Source of the DNA: Clostridium amylolyticum
Lineage (GTDB): Bacteria > Bacillota > Clostridia > Clostridiales > Clostridiaceae
Length of the DNA: 64,000 bases
Direction of reading: 5' to 3'
Assembly: GCF_900142075.1 (NCBI RefSeq)
Contig: NZ_FQZO01000012.1
Location: 1-64,000 of the forward strand
In this document: piece by piece, positions 45,784 through 54,435 of the stretch
Layout: each line of letters starts with the position of its first letter
How positions within the stretch are numbered: the stretch's first letter is position 1
Notes under the pieces: model-generated
Databases searched by the model: none
Seen by the model: only the letters and a program-made list of their open reading frames with translations
Told to the model about the DNA's origin: nothing
Made by a program: the position numbers and the translations under genes

Positions 45784-45816
45784 AATTGTTGTCTAATGTA
45801 GACAACAATTTTTTTA
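45784..45816. terminator. bidirectional terminator
   Basis: AAATTGTTGTCTA-ATG-TAGACAACAATTT followed by TTTTA. Confidence 0.9.
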
Positions 45817-45823
45817 TAAAGAA

Positions 45824-46435
45824 TTATCTAAAACATTTTGAAATAGTCTTTAGAATTATTTTCACATCAATAAATAAATTATTTTTTTCAATGTATTTTT
45901 TATTTAAATTTATTTTATCTTGCATAATGGTGTTTATATAATATTCTTCAGGGTATTCTACTGTACTAAGCAGATCATTTTCATTTCTATATTCTATAGA
46001 GGCATAATCTGTTATTCCAGGTTTTACTTTAAATATTTCTTTCTGATCATTAGTATATAAATCCACATATTTTTTAACCTCAGGTCTGGGACCTACAAAG
46101 CTCATTTCTCCTAAAAGCACATTGATAAGCTGAGGAAACTCATCAATCTTATATCTTCTTAATACTTTACCTACCTTTGTTATTCTATTATCACCTTTTA
46201 CAGTTATTTGCTTACCAAGACTTTCAGCATTTATCACCATGGTTCTAAACTTGTAAATAAAAAAGGGCTTTTCATATTGTCCTAACCTCTCTTGTAAAAA
46301 AAATACAGGCCCTTCAGAAGTTATTTTAATTATTATAGAAACTATTATGAGGAAAGGACTTATTAAAATAAGTCCAAGTAGAGAAAAAAATATGTCAAAT
46401 AACCTTTTAGAGATTTTGTTTTTTAATTTAGCCAT
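45824..46435 (-). CDS. undecaprenyl-phosphate sugar-1-phosphate transferase
   Basis: 203 residues. Short, monotopic bacterial sugar transferase (PglC/WcaJ core only): an N-terminal membrane helix (about 14-35), then GPVFFLQERLGQYEKPFFIYKFRTM with the catalytic RLG...KFRTM block, RRYKIDEFPQLINVL and the GEMSFVGPRPE motif. It starts synthesis by putting a sugar phosphate on undecaprenyl phosphate. Divergent from the other polysaccharide genes across a 250-base AT-rich region that must hold both promoters. Confidence 0.92.
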   Translation of the reverse strand: MAKLKNKISKRLFDIFFSLLGLILISPFLIIVSIIIKITSEGPVFFLQERLGQYEKPFFIYKFRTMVINAESLGKQITVKGDNRITKVGKVLRRYKIDEFPQLINVLLGEMSFVGPRPEVKKYVDLYTNDQKEIFKVKPGITDYASIEYRNENDLLSTVEYPEEYYINTIMQDKINLNKKYIEKNNLFIDVKIILKTISKCFR

Positions 46436-46686
46436 TAAATTCCATCTCCTTTATATTAAAAGTTTTTATATCAAACAAGAAAATTAGATAAAATGCATAT
46501 TATATATTATTCAGTACTAATAAATATTTTACATATATTCATGCTTTTAGTTGTTTTTGTAAGGTGTCGCTTAAGTAATAATATTTTTAGAAATTACAGT
46601 AGCACTTTATTAATCTGCACATATAAAGATATTAAAGAATATATATGTATTTATGCACAAAAATTTTTGTGAAAAGGTGACTTAAG

Positions 46687-47832
46687 ATGAGTATTTTTAA
46701 AAGGTTTCTAAACTTACAGTTATTGAAAAAGAATAATTCAAAAGAAATAGATTTTAGAGAACTTCTTCATAGGGAGAAAGTTGAACTAGATACTTTAGGA
46801 ATTTCAGAATATATAGGAGATAAAAGAGTGCTGGTTACTGGAGGGGCAGGTTCCATTGGCTCGGAATTATGTAGACAGATAGCTAATTTTAGACCAAAGA
46901 AATTATTAATACTGGATATATATGAAAATAGTTCTTATGAGCTACAAATAGAACTGGAGAAAAAATTCCCATATTTAGATTTTAAAATAATTATTGCCTC
47001 TATTACTGATATGGAAAGGGTAGAAAATATATTTAAGTTTTTTACTCCAGAGGTAGTTTTCCACGCAGCAGCCTTTAAGCATGTACCATTAATGGAGGAT
47101 AATCCTACAGAGGCTGTTAAAAACAATATATTCGGCACTCTTAATTTAATAGAATGTGCAGATAAATTTAATATAAAGAAATTTGTTCTTATTTCAACAG
47201 ATAAAGCTGTAAATCCTACCAGTGTTATGGGGGCAACAAAAAGAGTATGTGAAATTTTAGTACAAACCTATGATAGGGTTAGTGATACTGAATTTGTAGC
47301 AGTGAGATTTGGTAATGTACTAGGAAGTAATGGTTCTGTTATACCCATATTTAAAAAGCAAATAGAAGAGGGTGGACCAGTTACCATAACACACTCTGAT
47401 ATTACAAGGTACTTTATGCTTATAGATGAGGCGGTGCAGCTAGTGCTACAGGCAGGAGCCTTTGCCAAGGGTGGAGAGATATTTATTTTAGACATGGGTA
47501 GTCCAATAAAAATATATGATTTAGCTTGTGACTTTATACGTCTTTTAGGCTTGGTTCCAGAAAAAGATATACACATTGAAGTAGTAGGCTTAAGACCAGG
47601 TGAAAAACTTTATGAAGAGTTATTAATGAAGGAAGAAGGCCTTAAAGAAACAAACCACGAAAAAATATTTGTAAGTAAAGCTGAACAAAGGAAGATAGAA
47701 GATATCAAAGATAAGTTAATGGAATTAAAAAAGTATACAGAATGGGGACAAGAAGAAAACCTTCTTATGAAGTTAAAGGAATTAGTTCCAAACTACACTT
47801 TAAGCCATAACTGTGAAAGTAATCTGAGGTGA
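46687..47832 (+). CDS. nucleotide-sugar 4,6-dehydratase/epimerase (CapD/PseB-like)
   Basis: 381 residues. Extended SDR: VLVTGGAGSIGSELCRQI (about 49-66), the ISTDKAVNPTSVMGATKR motif where a Lys replaces Tyr in the usual YxxxK, and GLRPGEKLYEELL near the C-terminus. It corresponds to the soluble domain of FlaA1/CapD enzymes that convert UDP-GlcNAc to a 4-keto-6-deoxy sugar or its epimer. First gene of the main exopolysaccharide operon. Confidence 0.88.
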   Translation: MSIFKRFLNLQLLKKNNSKEIDFRELLHREKVELDTLGISEYIGDKRVLVTGGAGSIGSELCRQIANFRPKKLLILDIYENSSYELQIELEKKFPYLDFKIIIASITDMERVENIFKFFTPEVVFHAAAFKHVPLMEDNPTEAVKNNIFGTLNLIECADKFNIKKFVLISTDKAVNPTSVMGATKRVCEILVQTYDRVSDTEFVAVRFGNVLGSNGSVIPIFKKQIEEGGPVTITHSDITRYFMLIDEAVQLVLQAGAFAKGGEIFILDMGSPIKIYDLACDFIRLLGLVPEKDIHIEVVGLRPGEKLYEELLMKEEGLKETNHEKIFVSKAEQRKIEDIKDKLMELKKYTEWGQEENLLMKLKELVPNYTLSHNCESNLR

Positions 47833-47836
47833 TTAT

Positions 47837-49006
47837 ATGAAAGAAATAAGAATAGTTCAGCTTACAGCTATTGAAAGTACTATGAATACTATGCTCTATG
47901 CCTTAAACAAAGGTATTTTAAAAGAAGGTTATTCCCTTACAGCACTATACTCACCCAGTGAAACATCAGATGAAATAGTAAGAGATAGAGATATTAATGT
48001 GGTTAATGTGGAGATAGAAAGAAAGATTGCACCCATATCAAATATAAGGTGTATTTATAAAATATATAAAGAACTAAAAAAGATAAAGCCTCATATAGTC
48101 CATGTGCATACTCCCATTGCAGCAGTATTAGGGAGGATAGCAGCTAAGTTAGCCAAAGTTCCAATAATAATATATACAGCTCATGGGTTTTATTTTCATG
48201 AAAATATGTCACCATTAACTTACAAGCTTTTCTATAATATTGAAAAGTTTATGGGTAAATATTTTACTGATTTTTTATTTACTCAAAGCCTTGAAGATTA
48301 TGAAACAGCCATTAAGGGTAAATTCAAGCCTAAAGATAAAATATTAGCTATTGGTAATGGTGTGGATGGTAGAAATAAATTTAATATAGAAAATATACAG
48401 GAGCAGGATATAAAAAATCTAAGAAGTGAATTTAATATAGGTGAGAAAGATAAAGTTGTTACCTTTATAGGAAGATTAGTAGAAGAAAAAGGTATATTAG
48501 ATTTGCTAAAGGCTTTTGAAAAGATAGAAAGGGATGATATAAAGCTTTTAATAGTAGGTAGATTAGAAAAGGGAGAGAGGGATACAAAAACCTTTGAAGC
48601 TTTAAAGAAATATTATAATAAAAAAAATATTATTTTTACAGGACGGCGGGAGGATATAAATAATATTTTGTATATTACAGATATCTTTTGTCTACCTTCC
48701 TATAGAGAAGGTATGCCCCGCAGCATAATTGAAGCCATGGTCATGGAATGTGCCGTTATAGCTTCAGATATAAGAGGGTGTCGTGAAGAGGTGGTACAAG
48801 ATAACACCGGGTATTTGATAAAGGTTAATTCTCCAGAGTTTATAAAGGAAAAAATAGAATTATTATGTGAGGATGAAGAAATGTTGAATGCTATGAAGAA
48901 ACAAGGGAGAGCTAGAGCATTACAACTATATAATGAAGAAAAAGTTGTACAAAAACAGTTGGAAGTATATAAAGTACTATTAAAGTCTAAGGTACTGGGA
49001 GGTTAA
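47837..49006 (+). CDS. family 4 glycosyltransferase
   Basis: 389 residues, GT-B fold. HTPIAAVLGRIAAKLAKVP and YTAHGFYFHE are the N-terminal acceptor side; FIGRLVEEKGILDLLKAFE and the EX7E-type PSYREGMPRSIIEAMVMECAVIASDIRGCREEV are the donor side. Retaining transferase on undecaprenyl-linked sugar. Four bases after the preceding gene. Confidence 0.9.
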   Translation: MKEIRIVQLTAIESTMNTMLYALNKGILKEGYSLTALYSPSETSDEIVRDRDINVVNVEIERKIAPISNIRCIYKIYKELKKIKPHIVHVHTPIAAVLGRIAAKLAKVPIIIYTAHGFYFHENMSPLTYKLFYNIEKFMGKYFTDFLFTQSLEDYETAIKGKFKPKDKILAIGNGVDGRNKFNIENIQEQDIKNLRSEFNIGEKDKVVTFIGRLVEEKGILDLLKAFEKIERDDIKLLIVGRLEKGERDTKTFEALKKYYNKKNIIFTGRREDINNILYITDIFCLPSYREGMPRSIIEAMVMECAVIASDIRGCREEVVQDNTGYLIKVNSPEFIKEKIELLCEDEEMLNAMKKQGRARALQLYNEEKVVQKQLEVYKVLLKSKVLGG

Positions 49007-49010
49007 TATC

Positions 49011-50357
49011 TTGAAGCTTCATGAAAGATTAATTTCGCATAAAGAAAAGTTATCTGTAATTGGATTAGGGTATGTAGGACTGCCTTTAGCATATGCTTTT
49101 AGTAAAAAATTAGAGGTGGTTGCTTTTGATATAAATGAAGAAAAAGTTCTGGGTTATAAAAGAGGAAAAGATGTAACTCAAGAAGTAGGGGATGAAGAAA
49201 TTAAAAAGTGTACAGCCTATTTTACTTCTCAAAGTGAGAAGTTGAGGGAGTGTAAGTTCCATGTAGTAGCTGTTCCCACCCCTATAAACAAGGATAAGAG
49301 TCCAGATTTAACCTTCATTATAGGTGCAAATAATATCCTTGGACCTAATCTTATTAAAGGTTCAATAGTGGTATATGAGTCTACTGTATATCCAGGGGTT
49401 ACAGAAGAGATTTGCATACCACAGCTGGAAAAGCTGTCTGGACTTAAATGTGGTATTGACTTTAAGGTAGGGTATTCTCCAGAAAGAATAAATCCAGGGG
49501 ATAAATTTCATAAGCTAGAGAATATAGTTAAGATAGTATCAGCCATGGACAGTGAAAGCTTAGAGGATATTTATGAAATATATAGTTTGGTGGTAGCAGC
49601 AGGAGTGCACAAAGTAAGCTCTATTAAAGTGGCAGAAGCAGCGAAGGTAATAGAAAACTCTCAAAGGGATATAAATATAGCCTTCATAAATGAACTTTCC
49701 ATTATATTTAACAAAATGGGTATAGATACCTTGGAGGTTCTTAAGGCTGCCTCAACAAAGTGGAATTTCTTGAACTTTTACCCAGGACTTGTAGGAGGTC
49801 ACTGTATAGGTGTAGATCCATATTATCTAACCTACAAAGCAGAAAATTTAGGATATCATTCTCAAGTTATACTTTCTGGAAGAAGAATAAACGATTATAT
49901 GGGAAAATATATAGCAGAAAATGCTGTTAAGTGTTTAATAAAAGCAAACAGCTTTATTAATAAAAGTAAGGTTTGTATTCTAGGTATAACCTTTAAGGAA
50001 AATTGCGGAGATATTAGAAATAGTAAAGTGATAGACATTGCAGAGGAATTAAATGAGTATGGCATAGAGGTTGTAATAACAGACCCTCTAGCAGACTGTA
50101 AACAAGTAGAAGAGGAATATAAGCTAAGGCTGACTCCTATAGAAGATATAGAAGATGTCCACATGATAATAGTGGCTGTAGCTCATGATGAATATAAAGA
50201 TCTTGATATTAATATTTTAGAAAATATGTTTAAAAAACCTATGGAAAATTCTAAAGAGATTGATAAAGCTGAGGAAAAAAGAGTGATTATAGATGTAAAA
50301 GGTATCCTTGATAAAGAGAATATTATATCTAAAGGATATTTATATTGGAGGCTTTAG
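49011..50357 (+). CDS. UDP-N-acetyl-hexosamine 6-dehydrogenase (TviB/WbpA-like)
   Basis: 448 residues, TTG start behind GGGAGG. N-terminal Rossmann domain SVIGLGYVGLPLAYAFSKK, YESTVYPGVTEE, central GYSPERINPGD and KVIENSQRDINIAF, and the catalytic loop VGGHCIGVDPYYLTYKA with the nucleophile Cys (about 267). Two-step oxidation of C6 to a carboxylate. Together with the next gene it most resembles the Vi-antigen pair TviB-TviC, giving a UDP-GalNAcA-type precursor (inferred). Confidence 0.9.
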   Translation: MKLHERLISHKEKLSVIGLGYVGLPLAYAFSKKLEVVAFDINEEKVLGYKRGKDVTQEVGDEEIKKCTAYFTSQSEKLRECKFHVVAVPTPINKDKSPDLTFIIGANNILGPNLIKGSIVVYESTVYPGVTEEICIPQLEKLSGLKCGIDFKVGYSPERINPGDKFHKLENIVKIVSAMDSESLEDIYEIYSLVVAAGVHKVSSIKVAEAAKVIENSQRDINIAFINELSIIFNKMGIDTLEVLKAASTKWNFLNFYPGLVGGHCIGVDPYYLTYKAENLGYHSQVILSGRRINDYMGKYIAENAVKCLIKANSFINKSKVCILGITFKENCGDIRNSKVIDIAEELNEYGIEVVITDPLADCKQVEEEYKLRLTPIEDIEDVHMIIVAVAHDEYKDLDINILENMFKKPMENSKEIDKAEEKRVIIDVKGILDKENIISKGYLYWRL

Positions 50358-50359
50358 CG

Positions 50360-51343
50360 GTGAATATTGAAAGTGAAAAGGAAAATTATAATACAAGATT
50401 TTTAGTAACGGGTGGAGCGGGGTTTATAGGATCCAATTTAGTAGAAGAACTATTAAAAAAAGGCTATAAGGTAAGAGTTTTAGATAATTTTTCTACTGGA
50501 AAGATGGAAAATATAAAAGAATTCTTAAGTAGTGAGAATTTTCAGCTTATAGAAGGGGATATAAGAGATTTAAAAAAGTGCAGAGAATGCTGTGAAGATG
50601 TTGATTTTATACTGCATCAAGCAGCTTGGGGCTCTGTGCCAAGATCCATTAAGGAGCCATTACTTTATGAAGATATAAATATAAAAGGTACTTTAAACCT
50701 ATTTAAAGCTGCCTTAGATAACAAGGTTAAAAGGGTGGTGTATGCATCTTCATCTTCCGTTTATGGAAATAGTAGCATTATTCCAAAAAGAGAAGGAGAA
50801 GAAGGTAGGGTGCTCTCACCCTATGCTTTAACGAAAAGGGCGAATGAAGAATACGCCAGGCTATTCTATGAATTATACGGTTTAGAAAGCATTGGGCTTA
50901 GATATTTTAATGTCTTTGGAAAGAAGCAGGATTCTCATAGCAGTTATGCAGCGGTGATACCTAAATTTATTACGGCATTATGGGAAGATGAAAGGCCTAT
51001 TATCTATGGAGATGGCAATCAATATAGAGATTTTACTGCGGTAGAAAACGTAATTCAAGCTAATATTAAAGCCTCTACCGCTCCAAGTTCTGCTTGTGGC
51101 AAAGTTTTTAATATAGCTTGTGGTGATAACATTACCATAAATGAATTATTAAAATCTATTAGTTTAATTATGCATAAGCCCTTTAATCCTATTTACCAAG
51201 CAGAAAGACAAGGGGATGTGCTGTATTCCAAAGGAGATATCCATAAGGCTAAGGAATATATTGGATATGAACCTTTAGTAGATGTTAGTACAGGATTAAA
51301 AAGTACCATTAAGTGGTATGAAACTCAACTGACCATGAGGTGA
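50360..51343 (+). CDS. NAD-dependent nucleotide-sugar 4-epimerase (TviC/WbpP-like)
   Basis: 327 residues. The GTG at 50360 is chosen because TTGGAGG (50345-50351), inside the end of the preceding gene, is its SD. FLVTGGAGFIGSNLVEELL, the catalytic SSSVYG plus YALTKRANEEY (Tyr-x-x-x-Lys) and RYFNVFGKKQD are all present. The long N-terminal form with QDP/KQD-type loop is typical of UDP-GlcNAc(A) 4-epimerases. Confidence 0.9.
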   Translation: MNIESEKENYNTRFLVTGGAGFIGSNLVEELLKKGYKVRVLDNFSTGKMENIKEFLSSENFQLIEGDIRDLKKCRECCEDVDFILHQAAWGSVPRSIKEPLLYEDINIKGTLNLFKAALDNKVKRVVYASSSSVYGNSSIIPKREGEEGRVLSPYALTKRANEEYARLFYELYGLESIGLRYFNVFGKKQDSHSSYAAVIPKFITALWEDERPIIYGDGNQYRDFTAVENVIQANIKASTAPSSACGKVFNIACGDNITINELLKSISLIMHKPFNPIYQAERQGDVLYSKGDIHKAKEYIGYEPLVDVSTGLKSTIKWYETQLTMR

Positions 51344-51349
51344 AAAAAG

Positions 51350-52459
51350 ATGAAACCTAAAGTTTTAATTTTTGGCAGCAGTACAAAGCTGGCGGGGAGT
51401 GAACTAAAGATATTAGAATTTATAAAGAGATTTAGTAAGGATAAGCTTTCTGTGGAAGCGGCATTTCTATATGAAAGTGAAATTATAGACAAAAAGATAG
51501 AGTCCTTAGGAGTAAAGGTAAAGTGTTTTGATATTAAAGATAAAGGTTTTATAAGAACAGTATTTACCATAAGAAAGCATTTGGCTAAAGAAAAGTATGA
51601 TTTTATCTATTGCTTTGGATATAAAGTGAATTTTATAGTGAGACTTTTACAATTATTCCATAGTAAAACTAAAATATTCACTGCGGTAGAAAGCACTAAA
51701 AAAGATTTAAATATACTGGCAGCTCTATTTGACAAGATAACTTCCTTTAAAGTTTCTAAATATATATGTGTTTCTGAAAGCGTACAAAAAGTCTTAATGG
51801 AAAGAAATAAAATAAATAAAGAAAAAACTGTGATAATAAAAAATGGTATAGATTTAGGTAAATTTAATAATCATAAGGATAAAAATGAGATAATTAAATC
51901 TTTAAATATAAATATCAATGAAGATGATTTTATAGTAGGTTGTATAGGAAATTTTAGAAAGGCTAAAGGGCAAGATATTCTTTTAGAGACCTGTAATAAA
52001 CTTAAGAAATACAATGATATAAAGTATGTATTCGTTGGTGATGGAGAGCTTAGAGAATATTATGAGAAGCTTATCTCTAATTATGGGATTGAAGAAAATG
52101 TTATTATACTAGGGGTTAGAGAAGATATACAGGATATAATTAAAAATTTTAATATTATGGTGGTACCCTCTAGATGGGAAGGGTTTGGATTGGTAGTTTT
52201 AGAGGCCATGGCAAGCCATGTGCCTGTAATTGCATCAAATGTTGATGGCCTTTTAGAGCTTGTTAAAGATGGATTTAATGGAATGCTATTTGAAAAAGAG
52301 AATAGTGAAGATCTAGCAAATAAGATATTAATATTAAAAGACAATAAATTTATAAGAGAAAGTTTAACAGATAACGCATATAAATATACTATAAAACCAT
52401 ATGATGCAGAAATAATGGTTAGGGAAATTGAAAATTTGATACTTTCAGAAAAAAGGTGA
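51350..52459 (+). CDS. family 4 glycosyltransferase (second)
   Basis: 369 residues, GT-B. VLIFGSSTKLAGSELKILEF at the N-terminus, VGCIGNFRKAKGQDILLETC at the domain junction, and VPSRWEGFGLVVLEAMASHVPVIASNVDGLLELV as the donor-binding motif. The next gene starts within its last four bases. Confidence 0.9.
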   Translation: MKPKVLIFGSSTKLAGSELKILEFIKRFSKDKLSVEAAFLYESEIIDKKIESLGVKVKCFDIKDKGFIRTVFTIRKHLAKEKYDFIYCFGYKVNFIVRLLQLFHSKTKIFTAVESTKKDLNILAALFDKITSFKVSKYICVSESVQKVLMERNKINKEKTVIIKNGIDLGKFNNHKDKNEIIKSLNININEDDFIVGCIGNFRKAKGQDILLETCNKLKKYNDIKYVFVGDGELREYYEKLISNYGIEENVIILGVREDIQDIIKNFNIMVVPSRWEGFGLVVLEAMASHVPVIASNVDGLLELVKDGFNGMLFEKENSEDLANKILILKDNKFIRESLTDNAYKYTIKPYDAEIMVREIENLILSEKR

Positions 52460-53673
52460 GAAAGTTGAACTTGCTTCTTATAATATTTTTATTAACCCTT
52501 CCTATGACATACATGCTTAGCTTAAAATATATCACTACAAATTATATTATAGTAATGCTAATCACCATAGCAGCATTTTTTAAAAAGAATCCTAAAAAGA
52601 AAGAAAAAATTTCTTTAGATTTTCTTTTATATATTGGGTTTATTATAATATGTGCTTTAGGTTTTTTATTTAATAATAACAGTAGTGACATGACCTTTGT
52701 AAAGCATACCTTATCTTATTCCTTTATACTAATATGCTATGGTATATTCCTTCCCAGGTATTTAGAGAAAAATGATATAAAGATAGAAATGATTTTAAAG
52801 TGGATAAGCATTATGGTATTAATAACCTGTTCCTTTGCATTGTTAGAGTTTTTTGCACGAAACTTTATGCCTTCATTATTAAATGTTTTTCAAATGCTTA
52901 AATTAGATTCTATAGCAAAATATGATGCTCTGTATTTTGAAAAGTATCAAAGAAGCAGGGCTTTTATGAGTGAATCAGGGCATTTTGCTATGTTTGTTAA
53001 TGCATTTTTACCTGTAAGTTTATATTATTTAAATAAATATAAGAAAAAATCAATATTTATAATATACTCTATTATATGCATTTCAGGATATGTAGTAAGT
53101 TTCAGTGCCGGATCTTTTGTAAGTATAGCAGTATCTTTTTTTATAATTTATCCAATGTATGCCATAGAAGTTCGCAGTAAAAAAAAGATACTGTTTTTTA
53201 TAATGTTTTTATTTATATCCTTGATAACTCTTTATTTTGTAAAGGATATACCTTTTTTTCAGGGAATAAAGGACAAACTATTTTTAGTTAATGATTCAGG
53301 AAGGTTTTGGCGTTGGCAGTTTAGTTATGAAAGTTTTAGAAGTAGTAGCTTAAGTAAGATACTTTTTGGCAGAGGGTTAGGATATTTATCTTATAACTTT
53401 GATACAGGAAGTACCAATTGGTTCATAGAAACTCTTGTAGAAACCGGTATTATAGGTTTATTAACCCTAGTATCGATTTTGGGTGTCAGTATTAAGAAAA
53501 TAATAAGTTTAAAGTCTGAATTTAAATATTTTATACTCATAGGGCTCATATCTATGATTATTCAATATAATATAATATCTGATTACTGGTATCCATGGAT
53601 TTGGACAACTATGGCTTTGACAAAATATTTTAAATATGTGGAATACCTAGAGGAAGGTGATGGAGATAATTAG
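52456..53673 (+). CDS. O-antigen ligase/polymerase-like membrane protein (Wzy type)
   Basis: 405 residues, GTG start overlapping the previous stop. About eleven hydrophobic helices and an external loop with SGRFWRWQFSYESFRSSSLSKILFGRGLGY, the R-x-x-x-W and GxG pattern of the Wzy_C/O-antigen ligase family. It would polymerise the lipid-linked repeats outside the membrane. Confidence 0.82.
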   Translation: MRKLNLLLIIFLLTLPMTYMLSLKYITTNYIIVMLITIAAFFKKNPKKKEKISLDFLLYIGFIIICALGFLFNNNSSDMTFVKHTLSYSFILICYGIFLPRYLEKNDIKIEMILKWISIMVLITCSFALLEFFARNFMPSLLNVFQMLKLDSIAKYDALYFEKYQRSRAFMSESGHFAMFVNAFLPVSLYYLNKYKKKSIFIIYSIICISGYVVSFSAGSFVSIAVSFFIIYPMYAIEVRSKKKILFFIMFLFISLITLYFVKDIPFFQGIKDKLFLVNDSGRFWRWQFSYESFRSSSLSKILFGRGLGYLSYNFDTGSTNWFIETLVETGIIGLLTLVSILGVSIKKIISLKSEFKYFILIGLISMIIQYNIISDYWYPWIWTTMALTKYFKYVEYLEEGDGDN

Positions 53674-54427
53674 GCTTAAATATAATAAATATATACTTTC
53701 CTTAGATGAAATCTGGGATTATTATGATGAGAAAGAAACTAATAAAGATAAAGGAACAGATATATTAATTAGCAAGATAACTCATAAAGAGCAAGGGGAT
53801 CTATGCAGAAAAAGAAAAACTCTAATTACTGACCTAGAAGGCTCTAAAGAAGATATTTATCACATGTTTGACAACCAAGTAAAAAGAGCCATTAAAAAAG
53901 CATTAACCTTTGATATTAAATGTGAATTCTTTTCTTCAAAGGATATATTAGAAAATAATGAGCTTATAGAAGAATTTAAAATGAACTACTATGAGTTTAT
54001 TAAGAAGAAGAATCTTCCTTCTAGTAATCTTGATAAAATAAAAATGTATGCACAAAATAATAACCTTATTTTAGTGAGAGGAAGTATAGATAATAAACCT
54101 GTAATTTTTCGTACTGTAATTCACGATGAGAAATATGCTAGAGGAATACTAATGGTTTCAAATTTTAGAAATTATGATACTAGAAAAGAGCAAAATAATA
54201 TAGCTCATTTAAATAAATATGTAATTTACCAAGAAATGCTTTACCTTAAAGATAAGAATTTGAAAATATACGACTGGGGAGGTATATCTGAGGAAACTGA
54301 AGAACAAGCTCGCATTTCATATTTTAAAAGGCAGTTTGGAGGAAAAGATCTGGAATATTATGAAACTATAACAGCTTGTAGTCTAAAAGGAAAAGCAGCT
54401 TTAAAAGTTATAGATAAAATGCTGTGA
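53660..54427 (+). CDS. FemAB/GNAT-like transferase in the polysaccharide operon
   Basis: 255 residues, soluble. It overlaps the end of the polymerase gene by 14 bases; ATG 53660 chosen (GAGG 6 bases upstream), GTG 53657 is the alternative. The fold resembles the lipid II aminoacyltransferase FemAB and GNAT superfamily: DNQVKRAIKKALTFDIKCEF, YYEFIKKKNLPSS, a strand VRGSIDNKPVIFRTVI, and the C-terminal YDWGGISEETEEQARISYFKRQFGG, which is characteristic. Probably adds an amino acid or acyl group to a sugar; substrate unknown. Confidence 0.75.
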   Translation: MEIIRLKYNKYILSLDEIWDYYDEKETNKDKGTDILISKITHKEQGDLCRKRKTLITDLEGSKEDIYHMFDNQVKRAIKKALTFDIKCEFFSSKDILENNELIEEFKMNYYEFIKKKNLPSSNLDKIKMYAQNNNLILVRGSIDNKPVIFRTVIHDEKYARGILMVSNFRNYDTRKEQNNIAHLNKYVIYQEMLYLKDKNLKIYDWGGISEETEEQARISYFKRQFGGKDLEYYETITACSLKGKAALKVIDKML

Positions 54428-54435
54428 GGTAATAT